NCBI GenBank assembly: GCA_963082715.1
Contig: OY720458.1
Coordinates: forward strand, 51,990,823-52,054,822
Direction of reading: 5' to 3'
Length of the DNA stretch: 64,000 nucleotides
From: Harpalus rubripes
Taxonomy: Eukaryota; Arthropoda; Insecta; Coleoptera; Carabidae
The position numbers were made by a program, and so were the translations under genes. The notes beneath the pieces were generated by a model. The model was given only the letters and a program-made list of their open reading frames with translations. It was not told the origin of the DNA and searched no databases. Shown one piece after another: positions 10,666 to 21,733 of the stretch; the stretch's first letter is position 1; each line of letters opens with the position of its first letter.

Positions 10666-11984
10666 TAATACATACTATATAATGTTATCAGATATTTGGT
10701 ATTAAATTTGTAATGCATTTGATTTATTTTAATGAAAGTTATACTGAAAAATATAAAGGTTATGCTTGTATATTTGGCCGATAGCTACCTACGTATTATT
10801 TAAATAAATGATAGGTATTGTGTTTTGTTGAAAATATCTAAGAATACTAACGTACCTGTTAAATTTGTAACTGTGATGTTTAAAAGTTTAAAATATAAAC
10901 ACAATTTCCTTTTATTACTAAAACACTCACACAATATACAAACACGTTGTCCATTCCAATTGTAAATGTTAACTGCTTATCGTAAAATATTGTACGAACA
11001 TGTTATTTCTTAACCAAATCAGTACAGTGGCGCATTGATATTTTTTATTTAATACTACAGAATACACTGCACTCACTGAAGTAACTAAATTATTGTTTAT
11101 TTTCACATACTTTTTTATAAATAATAAATCTGCAGGAAAATTTTATTCTTCATAAATTTTAATGGCCTCATTTACAGATACAATTTCTGCAATATACAGA
11201 GTGGTGAAGATGCTATAATTATTTTGAAGTAAAGTAATTTTAATTTTAAAAATATATGAAAATATTATTTAAAATTTGAATTTAAGCTCAAATATTAAAT
11301 AAAAAATGCATAAATTGTCAATAGTTTTTTTAAAAATTCACAATGTGTGAAAAAAGATAATTTAAGCTTAAATTTAATATCTAATAAACATTATTCACCA
11401 ACCTTTTCAGGTATTTTTAGAAATAAAGATAACTACTTTATTTGAAATTAAAAAAATTGTAGCCACATGTGTGATTGAAAAACAAAATATTTTCTCAAAC
11501 AAAGAAGACACAAAAATGTTATTGCAAACTGATAATACATTGAAGTATAATTTTGTGAAATTAATAAATTGGTTAATTATTTTTATAAAAATAGAAGTAT
11601 TTAGCATCACTGTAAAGGTAATTTAAAATACTTTCCGATAATATAAAAATACCATTGCATTTAAAACATCAACGATGATTTAACTTCCGACGAAACTGGA
11701 AGTGAGTTCAGGATATTTTCGTACGAAAAAGTGGCGTTTAACTTCGGTCCCAACTTTTTAATTTAAACTATAGGTCTAAAATTATTGATGAAGAAAATAG
11801 CTAAATATTTGTCCGTATTTTTTAATATACATTGTATTATTGAAATTGTATATATGCATTTTAATATTTAGTTTGAGGAAATTTTTATAGAGTAAACTGT
11901 TTTGTCAGATTAATATTAAAAAAATTACCCATGCCCATATGTTCTTTATAGAGCATATTTTACAGTACTATAATGCAATAAAAA
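10666..11984. other. No recognisable feature
   Basis: AT-rich, low-complexity DNA. The 67-codon open frame at 11407-11610 (-) has no recognisable domain. Confidence 0.5.
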
Positions 11985-12044
11985 CAAGGGCGTATCAATG
12001 CAGCCATGGGCCAGTGTTCCCGAGTCAATCCGGGCCCCTATGTA

Positions 12045-12392
12045 CACTGGCTTGCAAAAAAATCGCGTACACCTATTTTTTTCTATATTGAGTCAGTCTT
12101 GAATTTTAACTTGTCAAAATCACTAGAGTCAATTCAAATGTCAAAGTTAATAAAAAACGAGAAATACATACTTGGTTGTTCTATCATTTTTCTGGAATAT
12201 ATGTATATGTAATTTAATAGTAACTTAAAACACAATGAAAAACTTGGTCTACAATAAAATAGGGACATGAAAATGACAACATTGACAACTCCATTGACAG
12301 TTGATTAAAATATCGTATTTACATAGCTACAAAAAGGAAAAAGCTCGGTTACTTGATTTTTAAGGTGTACGCGATTTTTTTGCAAGCCAGCG
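12045..12392. mobile_element. Tc1/mariner-type MITE, 348 bp
   Basis: Terminal repeats of about 30 bp start CACTGGCTTGCAAAAAAATC on one side and CGCTGGCTTGCAAAAAAATC on the other, flanked by TA dinucleotides. Both continue into GCGTACACC. Too short to code for a transposase. Confidence 0.85.
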
Positions 12393-12576
12393 TAGTTAAG
12401 AAAATAGTTTTACTGATCCCATAATAGGACACTTTAAAAAAGTACGTTTTAAAATAAAATTTATTTAAAAAACAAAAAATATTATAAAAAATAAATATGA
12501 AACCAAGACAATATTGTACGTTTATGTCATCAGCTTTTACTGATTTCTTTTTTTTTGCCAAAAGTTGATATTAACA

Positions 12577-12992
12577 TTTTCGGCTTACGCGGTATCAGTG
12601 CGTACTCTGTGCACTGTGTGACGTAAATGCATGGAATCAGTTTCGACCCTAACTATTCTAATGCAAGTTTAAGTTGAAAACGAGACCATAATTGAGTGCA
12701 AGTCAGAGAGACTGTTAGTTTTGGTGCGTTTCTCAAAATTATCTGTGAATTTCAAGGAAGTAAAAGTATCTTTGAACTGAAAACGAAAATAATTTTATTT
12801 CAAATACTCACATGAGTTTACATTCTTACTTTTTTATACTTATGCAAAAGTGCGCACTCACTGCGAACTGAGTGCAATTTCACGACAAGCCGAAAACGCT
12901 ACCACGAAGAAAATGTAAACATACAAGTATAATGAAAACAAAACGAGAACTCAGTGCACGCTAGTGCGCACTGAAATCAGATGCCGAAAAGG
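12577..12992. mobile_element. Inverted-repeat element with TCAGTGCG motifs
   Basis: Left end TTTTCGGCTTACGCGGTATC and right end, inverted, TTTTCGGCATCTGATTTCAG; both lead into CAGTGCG.. and GTGCACTG motifs repeated inside. It resembles, at low identity, the elements at 30131-30423 and 34398-34640. Exact borders are uncertain. Confidence 0.55.
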
Positions 12993-13128
12993 TTATGTGT
13001 TAGATACATCTATTGTTCTGGCAATTTCGTATTCTATTAAAATTATAGTTGTCTGATAATCGTTGTTGCCCTGTAGTACCCTTAATTTTTTCACTATTTT
13101 TTTTATTTTTTTACTTTTTTTTACATTT

Positions 13129-13284
<156 letters not shown>

Positions 13285-13438
13285 AGGATCTTTCTGCTGC
13301 TAGATGTAAGGTCATTTAATATATTTGGAACATGTGGCTCTATTAAAATAAAAATATATTTTGACGTGCCTGCCGGGCCCCTTGAGGCACCGGGCCCGTG
13401 TTCCGCGGAACACCGATAGTTACGCCACTGAATAAAAA

Positions 13439-14215
13439 TGGGTAAATAAAAGAATATCTTTCTCAATTCAAGAATAATTTTACTAGAATAAAATCTACGC
13501 CTAGCAAATTTACTTTAATTACTGCAATTCTACATTAATAATTTAATATGAGATCTCATTTGATTGGACTGCCTTTATATTAAAACTTGCGGTATATTAT
13601 AATTCATTTAAGTTGATTTATTTAATGTAAAAATCGACAAACTTATGTAGCTGCAGAACAATTTATACAAAATGTGCTCTTTGTTAAGTTTAAATAGGCA
13701 TTGTACGGAATAAAAACATTGTACGTGAATTTACGGAGAATATAAAATACCAGTGCTTTCATCGTGTCTGCATTTCAATTAAGATTTAAGCTAGATATAC
13801 ACAAAATAGCAAGAATTAAACACAATTTAACTTTTGCTGGTGTACGAATTAACTAAATTTGGAATATTCATCACGAAATTCAAAAACGATTTAATCTTAA
13901 TTCGCCTTTTCTTTTTATTACTTGTATTTACTTTAATAATAATCTCTGTTGATATAGAAAGATGAAATGATGTGGCCGAGAATTATTTGTTTGTGAATGT
14001 TTCACTCATTTTAAATTTTTTTGTTATATTTTATATGAACTATAATGCGCCATAAAAGCATAGGCATATGTAATAGTTCTGATAATACAATTAGATGGCA
14101 ACCCAGTAGTAAACAAAGAAACACTTATGAACGGATGAACTATCAGTTTAAAGTTTTTTACTTTAAATTGCACTTACTCGCTAAGTTCAACAGATAAATA
14201 CTATTCAATACGTAA
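13439..14215. other. No recognisable feature
   Basis: AT-rich DNA without a supported element or open frame. Confidence 0.5.
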
Positions 14216-14309
14216 CTAGCGCTAGTTAGTTAGTTAGTTAGTTGATCTAGGGATCGGTAGACTGCCCGACGCACTGCGACCTCTAGGACCTATTGTGCAT
14301 TCCAAAGGT

Positions 14310-14506
14310 TTACAGAGGGGTAGTACTGTGTCTTATAAAGTCCAAACAGTCCCCCCATGCCAATGTGTGTACTTCTTTAGGGTTAATGGTCGGAGTCCCA
14401 AAGGTTTGATATCTCCTGTTTATTAAAGTCTGGCAATCGCAAAGAAGATGTAACGGAGTTTCGTCTTCTTCTCCGCATTTCCTGCACGTGGGATCTTCAG
14501 TTAGAC
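14310..14506 (-). pseudogene. LINE C-terminal zinc-knuckle remnant (downstream part)
   Basis: Minus-strand frame reads LTEDPTCRKCGEEDETPLHL then LCDCQTLINRRYQTFG. The CxxC..H....C pattern is the short zinc motif that follows RNase H in I/R1/Jockey-type LINEs. It is in the same frame as the upstream part once the hAT and one copy of its duplication are removed. It ends at a stop near 14310. Confidence 0.85.
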
Positions 14507-15280
14507 CATAAGCGTAACTAAAAAATTTTTCTAGGGGGGACCAGGCCCTTTGAGTTCGAAATGCAAAGTAAATAGAAATCCCATTTTGTCGTATGTATGC
14601 ATTAAAAAATGTGTTTTGAAAATCACTGTTCTAGAATATTCCAAAAAAATATTGAATATCCCATTAAATTCTAGAATATTTCGGAAAATTCTAGAATATT
14701 CTATAAATTTTTGGCATTTTTAAATAAGTATATAAAGGGTGGCTGAGCTAAGTTTAGTTTCAAATAGCGACGCAAACAGATAAAACTTTTTGGACCTTTC
14801 AGAAAAATTCTAGAACGTTAAAGAACTTCATGGAAAAGGGAATTCTAAAACGTTCTGTAACTTTATGAAAATCTTCTTAAACTTTTATGTACATTTTAGA
14901 TTATTTTAGAACATGTAAGAAACTTTTCAAACTCTCCGGAATATTTACGTATACCTATAATGTGGATTGTTTTGAAATTTTAACTTCTAGACATCGCTGG
15001 TTACTTTACCTAGCGATGAAATACAGAGAATTTTGTGGTTAGGATGTAAAGTACAAAACGCTTATTTTATTGTTTAAAAAAAAGCATAATTTGTGGAATA
15101 ATTATTGCTTAATCAGAATTTTTCAAATCAAATAATTACTAAATTATATACTACTCACTTAAATTCCTGTCGATTGATCAATTTACATCACACCATTCAC
15201 AAAATTATATCAATAATTAAAATATAAAATTATCACACTAATATGGGCCCCCCTTGCCCCCTCCCCTAGTTACGCCTATG
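14507..15280 (+). mobile_element. Non-autonomous hAT element, 774 bp, carrying a heat-shock-type promoter
   Basis: Inverted ends CATAAGCGTAACTA and CATAGGCGTAACTA with exact 8 bp duplication AGTTAGAC (14499-14506, 15281-15288). It is inserted in LINE coding sequence and its removal restores that frame. No transposase frame. Near its left end are heat shock elements and a TATA box oriented to the right. Several further TTCTAGAA-like motifs lie downstream (about 14807-14960). Confidence 0.9.
14629..14737 (+). promoter_or_regulatory. Heat shock element array plus TATA box
   Basis: 14629-14641 is TTCtaGAAtaTTC, a perfect three-unit heat shock element. 14669-14701 holds seven contiguous alternating TTC/GAA units at 5 bp spacing with one mismatch (the third unit is TTT), 20 of 21 positions. 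TATATAAAG follows at 14729-14737, 28 bp downstream. This order and spacing is that of animal Hsp70-type promoters, where heat shock factor trimers bind the array. A start site would be expected near 14760. No open frame of note follows. Confidence 0.75.
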
Positions 15281-15847
15281 AGTTAGACCCATCGTGTACA
15301 TATGTTTATTCATTCTACAGTGGCCGGTGATGACCTCTGTAGTTGCTTTGATACCTTCTCTACTTAAATTAAGTAGAGATGTTGAGTGTTTTTTTATAGG
15401 TCTCGATATGAAAGTCTTAGAGTGTGTCAATCCAGGAATGTCCCTCCAATGTTTTTCATGCTCGTCTGTAGCCCATTTCTCAATGTGCCCTTTAACTGCT
15501 TCATATGAAATGTAGCAGTAGGGTTCTGGCCCAATAGGTTTGGTTTTTGCTCCCTGTTTGGCTAGTTCATCAACCTGTTCATTTCCCTCTATATCCTTGT
15601 GCCCCGGAACCCACATCAAAGTAACTTTGTTGTGTTTTGCCAGTTCCTAAAGAATGTGAGTGCATCCTAGAACTAGTTTTGATTTTAATACATGCGATCT
15701 CAACGCCTTCAATGCTGCTTGACGGTCTGTGAGTATGTAGATTTGCCTATTTTTATAGGCTCTCTGCCTAATCTCTTGACAGCTTATTAGCATGGCTAGT
15801 AGTTCTGCCTGGAATACTGTCGTATATCGGCCCAGTGGAAAGCTAGG
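15266..15847 (-). pseudogene. LINE RNase H domain remnant (upstream part)
   Basis: Minus-strand translation shows FQAELLAML, IYILTDRQAALKAL, then after one stop TLMWVPGHKDIEGNEQVDEL. These carry the RNase H catalytic Glu (AEL), Asp (TDRQ) and the final His and Asp (GHKDIEGNEQVDELA). The frame continues through KTKPIGPEPYC and VITGHCRMNKHMYTMGLT, then runs into the hAT insertion. One in-frame stop lies before ELAKHNKVTL. 5'-truncated: no reverse transcriptase remains. Confidence 0.88.
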
Positions 15848-15856
15848 CTAGCGCTA

Positions 15857-16005
15857 ACAAACAGCGCTATATTTTTGCTAGGCTAGCCAGCTAGCGTTAT
15901 CCCGGTTGAACGCGAGCACATTTAAATTATAAAACGAATGAGAAAGATTTGTTGTATGATGTCCGGTTAGTAAGAATGTTGTTGAAAGAGTAAGTGATTA
16001 TTTTT
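15857..16005. other. Short inverted GCTAGGCTAGC cluster and spacer
   Basis: GCTAGGCTAGC occurs at about 15842 and 15880 with AGCGCTA motifs between them, giving local dyad symmetry. It coincides with the LINE target site. The remainder is plain spacer to the SINE. Confidence 0.4.
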
Positions 16006-16262
16006 GTGGTCGCGAATCTGCGGAACCGGGTTCGATCCCGACCGACGCCAAATATTTCGAATTTTAAATGGCACAAAATTGACCCCTGTGGTGCATTCTC
16101 CACGCCAGCATTGAGTGCCCGTGAGGTGACGCCTGGTAAACGCCCGCACGGTACAAATATGTCATCATCATTACCGATAGCTGCGTACAAAGCAGATTGG
16201 CACACCTAGCAATGGGTAATATGCCGTGATGATATATTTATTTATTTATTTATTATTATTAT
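16006..16262 (+). mobile_element. SINE, full-length copy with B box
   Basis: The most complete copy. Head TGGTCGCGAATCTGCGGAAC contains GGTTCGATCCC (16029-16039), a perfect match to the RNA polymerase III B box of tRNA-derived SINEs; a convincing A box is not seen. The body runs AAATGGCACAAAATTGACCC, TCCACGCCAGC, CGTGAGGTGACGCCTGGTAA, then CGGTACAAATATGTCATCAT. The 3' part can pair GTCATCATCATTAC with GTAATATGCCGTGATGA. It ends in a TATTTATTT/ATT tail. Confidence 0.87.
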
Positions 16263-16787
16263 TGTTTCGGGTTTTTGCTAACCTAACTAACTGTACTCGT
16301 AGGTACAAAATATTGCTTCTTAAATAATTCCAAGATGAATATGTATAATGCTTCGCCATTTAGTAGCATTTCATTATAATTTTGTCAAATACTGATGTTT
16401 ATCACAACATAATTTTCATTGCTGGATTGAGTACAAATTTTCTTACTAGTGCATTTAAGTTTCAATTAATATAACCAAAATTGTAACATTAGATTAATGT
16501 GAAGCACTAGTGGACAGTTTATGATTTTAATTCATTCTTATAATATTAAATTTATAACGCTATTATATTTGAAATATTCATTGGCTCATGGTAAGTTGGA
16601 TAGGAGGGCGTTGACGACATTGCAACCGATAGAACACGTTAGGGGATGTTTCTTACACGATGTGCTAAATAGATTAGAAAGAAATACGTTGAAGTCACAG
16701 CAAAAAATGAGTAAAATATATTTACAGTTTCATTACCATGAATATAACAAAACACATCCAAATATAACATACTTTTCAAATAAATAA

Positions 16788-16791
<4 letters not shown>
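16263..16791. other. No recognisable feature
   Basis: AT-rich spacer. The plus-strand frame from 16521 has no recognisable domain. Confidence 0.45.
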
Positions 16792-16858
<67 letters not shown>

Positions 16859-16862
16859 TATA
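16792..16862. repeat. (TA)n microsatellite, left flank of a mariner-like element
   Basis: About 35 TA units with one TACA interruption, ending directly at the element's TA target site. Confidence 0.95.
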
Positions 16863-18141
16863 CAGGGTGTAAATGAAATAAGTGCATTAAATTTAACCAG
16901 TAATATAACTCGTCGAGAGCAACAATATTTCTTAATAACTTTTTCTCGAAATCGCATATTTTTTTAGCATTTTTACCACCCCGTAAATTGACGAGTCGTT
17001 CCAAATATTTTTGTGATAATTGAATGCAGTAACAATAGCTATGAAAAATTTTGTTTTAGCAATTGACAGTCCTGTCAATTGTTGCAAATAAATTTTGACA
17101 TTAGTAATAAATTTGTTTATAAGGTAAAATTCTGTCAAAATGCGAGTACACAGACATTGTAATTACTTACCTATGGTTTATTTATTTTTTTACTCGTATC
17201 TATACTACATTTTACTTGACATCACGGTTGACATAAAGACAGTGTCATGGAGTTGCCAACGCATTTACACGGAGCGTTTCCAAATCATCACCAAATCATT
17301 CTGTTCTTAATATTCGCACATTTCTTAATCTTGTACATCTTTATCACATCACAATACGGAGTGTCACATATGACAATTTTAAAAAAAGCAACAGTTATAT
17401 CCATAACATTTTCAAAAAGTGCTATATTTTTAGCACATAACAGACTTCAATTTTGGGAATGGCTCATAATGTTCATTAATGAGACTGAATTTACTTGGGA
17501 AGGTGTATTTTTTATGCACAATACACATCTCGACAGACGAAACTGCTCTAAAAATTTTCATTAAAAATGTTTTGGGCGGGAACAATAAATGGACGACTAG
17601 TTATTGGTACTCATGTACCTCTTTAAATGGACAAAAGTTTGTACTTACATTTTTTTAATAACGTATTTAAACTATTATGATTTGTCGACGATAAATAATC
17701 ATCTCATAACCTAACAACTATGCTTTTGCTCTTCCTTGTCCCTCCTTGTCTTCCTCTATTCACACTATTCAAAGGTAAATAAAAGCCTGGTTTAATACAC
17801 AACTTTATAATTTTGTTATCCAAAATTTAAATTTATTTATTTTAAAAATTGTTCTATTACGTATTAATTAATAATAATGTTATTTCCCTTGATTCGTTTA
17901 TTAATTACTGTGACTGTAAGTGTAACTGATAACCGACAATTTTTGAGCTGTTTGTATCCCACTTGAATACGGGAGCAGCATTTGTTCTCCATGAGCGGGT
18001 AACGAAATATGCAGCAAATCTTTAAAGAATTTTAACTCAAAATCTAAAAGCCTTAGAAAAAAAAGTTATTAAGAAATATTGTTCCTCTCATCGAGTTACA
18101 TTACTGGTTAAATTTAATTCACTTATTTCATTTACACCCTG
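16863..18141 (+). mobile_element. Mariner/Tc1-superfamily element, 1279 bp, copy 1
   Basis: Inverted ends of roughly 90 bp begin CAGGGTGTAAATGAAATAAG on both sides, with TA on each flank, and lie between two (TA)n tracts. The interior is related to 20506-21731 and holds a decayed transposase. Repeated TATTAAGAAAT/ACTTTTTCTCGAAA blocks lie at the inner edge of the terminal repeats. Confidence 0.85.
17247..17564 (+). pseudogene. Mariner/Tc1-superfamily transposase remnant
   Basis: The 105-codon frame ends FWEWLIMFINETEFTWEGVF and then FMHNTHLDRRNCSKNFH. It resembles the block around the second catalytic Asp in insect IS630/Tc1/mariner transposases (FTDEa.F...G..N.hN.H.W). Here the Asp is Asn (INE), so the site is broken. 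The first half of the frame lacks recognisable motifs, and neither catalytic end is intact. Copy 2 keeps LFTD at the same place but is full of stops. Confidence 0.65.

Positions 18142-18204
<63 letters not shown>
18142..18204. repeat. (TA)n microsatellite, right flank of the mariner-like element
   Basis: TATATG followed by about 28 TA units, starting at the right target-site TA. Confidence 0.95.
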
Positions 18205-18209
<5 letters not shown>

Positions 18210-18244
18210 AAGACATGTTTTTGCAGTGCCACTCATTTACTTTT

Positions 18245-18690
18245 GCATTCTGGAAATTAAAGTATATGGTCTCGTAAATATTCAGTTCAAATATGAAACA
18301 GAAAGTATTTAACTGAATGTACATAAAGATGAAAAATCATGTATTACTCTTCCCCAACTGTTTGTCACTCAAATTTGTATTCTGGAAATTAAAATATATG
18401 GTCTCTTAAATATTCAGCTTCAATATGAAACAGAAAGTACATAACTGAGTGTACATAAATTAGAAAATTAATGTATTGCTCTTTCCCTACTGCTTGTCAC
18501 TCAAATTTGTATCTTAGAAATTAAAGTATTTAGTCTCTTCAATATTCAGTTTAAAGATGAAGCAGAAATTATTTAACTAAGAGTACATAAAGATGAAAAA
18601 TATAGTATTACTCTTCCCCTACTATACTATTCAGGTCAAATATGAAACGGAAAATATTTAACTGAGTGTACATTAAGATGAAAAGTATTT
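18245..18690. repeat. Minisatellite, 132 bp period, ~3.5 units
   Basis: GGAAATTAAAGTATATGGTC-type anchors recur at 18252, 18384 and 18516, each 132 bp apart. Each unit also contains TATGAAACAGAAAGT, TTAACTGAGTGTACATAAA and TGTTTGTCACTCAAATTTG. The last unit is partial. Confidence 0.85.
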
Positions 18691-20342
18691 CCAAATTTTA
18701 AAACTTATACATGTTCCAGTAATTAATTTTTACATTTTATAATAATAATAAATTATTAGAAGCCATCATTTTTCAATATATGATGTCAACAACTTGAATG
18801 CACTTTATCAATTGTTGCACAAGTTCTTTTTGGTGTGAAAAGCTTAGAGTCAAGACGGCTTGATAATGTCGCAGGAAGAATTGACACATTCTAGAGAAAA
18901 TGAAGTTTGAGGTATTAGAACATCTTTGTGCAGAGTAACCTCGTGCCACAGGAAAATCATCTTCGTGGAAGTATCTGCTTGGTACTTTGTCAGTTGATAA
19001 TAAGGAGAAAAAGTGACATTGCTTGTAATACACATCCAACAAACTTAATATCATTTTTTATTAATTTCTAATTAAAATTCAGAAACCGGGGAGGTAGGTG
19101 TATATAATAATACTTCGTCAGTAAATAAATAATTTACTTTATAAAAAAAAATTCATATTGTGCTAACAGCATACTTATCAGTCATTGTATTTTGATTTTT
19201 ACTTTTAAATATATATTTTAAAATTATCCACAATTATATACATACAATATTGTTTTTCATTATTTTAAGAACGCCAGAATGGTAATATATTTTTAATATT
19301 TTATCTATTCTACATCTAAATTATTAACTGATTATGTATGAAATATTTGAACAATATTATTTTATTCGTATATTGTCAAATCTTTTTGGAAAAATTGAAT
19401 TAAATAATGAATTAATATTCGAATGAAGAATATGTCTTAATGTAGGTTTATGCTGACAAAATTTAAGAAAAAAAATAAGAATAAGAATAGTATTAAAGTT
19501 AAAACAATTATAACATAAGAGTCGGTTTATGCTGCAGGAATAAAAATAATAAAGAATAATAAATAAAAATAAGGAATACGCCAAAGTTGGTTAACTTTTA
19601 ACTTTACGCCTTTTTCTCGTTTTTTCTCAAAAATATAATATCACTACTTTTATTTTTAGAGATATTTTTGTAACTGTTCATATTCTTATTTTTTTAAGTG
19701 TAAACCCATTTTTAGATAAAGAGAATTTTAGAAGAATACTGGTTATATTTTCCATAACGTATTATTGACGTTTATAAATAATTCATGAAAATCAGAGAAA
19801 AATATAAATTCATGTCTATTGCTAGAAATTAACAGATACATTGATTTTCATTTAATTGCGAAGCATAATAAAAAAATTAAACACGTATATGTAACTTCTA
19901 ATTCTGCACAACTTGGCACTCTGCAAGTCTACAATAAAATGAACAATAAATCTAAAAATTGCATAAAAGAAAAAAAAGACAAACATTGTAAAAATTATGC
20001 ACATTTATATTTATTTTTAGATTATGAAACATTTTTATTTAATTATAATAAAAATAATACCATTTTTAATAAAATTACCAGAAGATATTGTCGGACCTCA
20101 GTAGAAAATTTGTTGAATGTTTTCAAAATAAATAATAATTAAAACAGTTTGTATAATAATCGAGTATTTTAATTATTATTTATCTTGCAAAACTTTCACC
20201 GAGCATGATAATTATTATTTAAATTGAAAACAGTTTTGTAGAATTATCACCGACTGTTTTCATTATTATTTATTTTACAAACAGTACAACAGTAGGTTTG
20301 CAGCAATATTTCGTTTTAACAAAATTATTTGCAATTTAATAT
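18691..20342. other. No recognisable gene; possible decayed repeats
   Basis: AT-rich. A 93-codon minus frame at 18773-19054 and a 107-codon plus frame at 19819-20142 have no recognisable domain. The 19740-19960 part resembles the right arm of the foldback at 31870-32462 at low identity. Confidence 0.4.
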
Positions 20343-20400
20343 AAATAAATAAATACATATATCATCACGGATTATTATCCATTTCTGGCAGTGTGTTTTT
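20343..20400 (-). mobile_element. SINE 3' fragment, decayed
   Basis: AATAAATAAATACATATATC then ATCACGGATTATTATCCATT: the complement of the SINE tail and 3' end, diverged and truncated. Confidence 0.6.
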
Positions 20401-20505
20401 GCTTCTATTCACAGATTTTATCTTAAAAATCGTAAAAACGCAATTTAGGGACCCAAAAACATTTATTTTCATTAAAAATTTACTATCGAATTGTTTTATC
20501 AAATA

Positions 20506-21731
20506 TAGGGTGTAAATGAAGTAAGTGCATTAAATTTAACCAGTAATATAACTCGTCAAAAGCAACAATATTTCTTAATAACTTTTTCTCGAAATCGCAT
20601 ATTTAGAGTCGTTCCAAATATTTTTGTAATAATTGTATGCAGTAGCAATCCTATGAAAAATTTAGTTTTAGTAATTGACAGTCCTGTCAGTTGTTGCAAT
20701 TAAATTTTAACATTAGTAATAAACTTGTTTATAAGGTAAAATTCTGGCAAAATACTTATGTTTATGATTAGCGGATACACAGACATTGTAATTACCATGG
20801 TGAAGTTCTCAAGGTCAACGAAGTTACACGAAAATCATCCTCTTCGTAATATTCGTAAATTTATGTGGTATCACATACAATATCTTCGAGATTATCACAG
20901 TTTGATGAGTAACATAAGACAATTTGGAATATTTTAAAAGAGCAACAGTTACTTCCATACCATGTGCAAAAATTTCATTGTTTCCAGCATTTCAATTTTG
21001 CGAATGAGTTGTATTGTTCACTGATAGGGCTGGATATATTAGAGAAAGTGTCTTAATAATGCACAATACGCTTATCTGGTCACTAAAAATCCTCATACTG
21101 TAAGAAGGAAACAAAATTTTCAACAAAAAATATCATTAATTGTTTGGGCGGAAATAAATTGACGTGTCATTGGTCCTCATATAATCCCACTTTGTTTAAA
21201 TGGACAAAAGTATGTACTTACATTTTTTGAATAACGTATTTAAACTATTATGATTTGCTGTGTTGACACCTTGACACACGAAAATTCATTTCATAACCTC
21301 CATAACTAGTATGCTCTTCTAACGCTCTTACTCTATTCCACTCTATTCACCCAAGTTCAGAAACCTATGTTACTACACAATTTTATAATTTTGTTATCCA
21401 AATTTTAAATTTCTTTATTTTAAAAATTGTAATATTACGAATTTATTAATAAAAAAATATGTTTTCCGTTGATTGTTTATTAATTAATATGTCTACAAGT
21501 ATGCAACCACCACCCGACAATTTTTGTGCTGTGTACATAGAACTTTGATTCAGACAGCTGAGGGCAGCAGAGATCTTGCCAGTGGCGGGTAACGAAATTT
21601 TAAACAAATCTTTAAAGAATTTTAAATCAAAAACTAGAATATTTAGAAAAAAAAATTATTAAGAAAAATTGTTGCTCTCGACGAGTTACATTACTGGTTA
21701 AATTTAATGCACTTATTTCATTTACACCCTG
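20506..21731 (+). mobile_element. Mariner/Tc1-superfamily element, 1226 bp, copy 2
   Basis: Ends TAGGGTGTAAATGAAGTAAG and the inverted CAGGGTGTAAATGAAATAAG are flanked by TA. The interior aligns with copy 1 (for example ATTGACAGTCCTGTCA). A transposase trace near 20990-21170 translates as FQFCE, a stop, VVLFTDRAGYIRE, then IMHNTLIW with many stops. More decayed than copy 1. Confidence 0.83.
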
Positions 21732-21733
21732 TA

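Larger units (their letters stand above)
14225..15847 (-). mobile_element. I-type LINE, 5'-truncated 3' end (interrupted by a hAT)
   Basis: The minus-strand 3' part of a non-LTR retrotransposon: RNase H domain, C-terminal zinc-knuckle-like motif, short 3' UTR and a (TAAC)n tail. A 9 bp duplication CTAGCGCTA flanks it (14216-14224, 15848-15856). RNase H in a LINE with a short-repeat tail suggests the I group. A 774 bp hAT element splits its coding frame. Confidence 0.85.

Noticed and set aside
15294..15515. 73-codon plus-strand frame
   Set aside because: Antisense of the LINE RNase H remnant.
16006..16040. Functional tRNA gene
   Set aside because: Only a B box is convincing. No clover-leaf or anticodon arm, and the sequence recurs as part of a SINE.
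18773..19054. 93-codon minus-strand frame as a host exon
   Set aside because: No recognised motif and no neighbouring exon; chance frame or decayed transposon remains possible.
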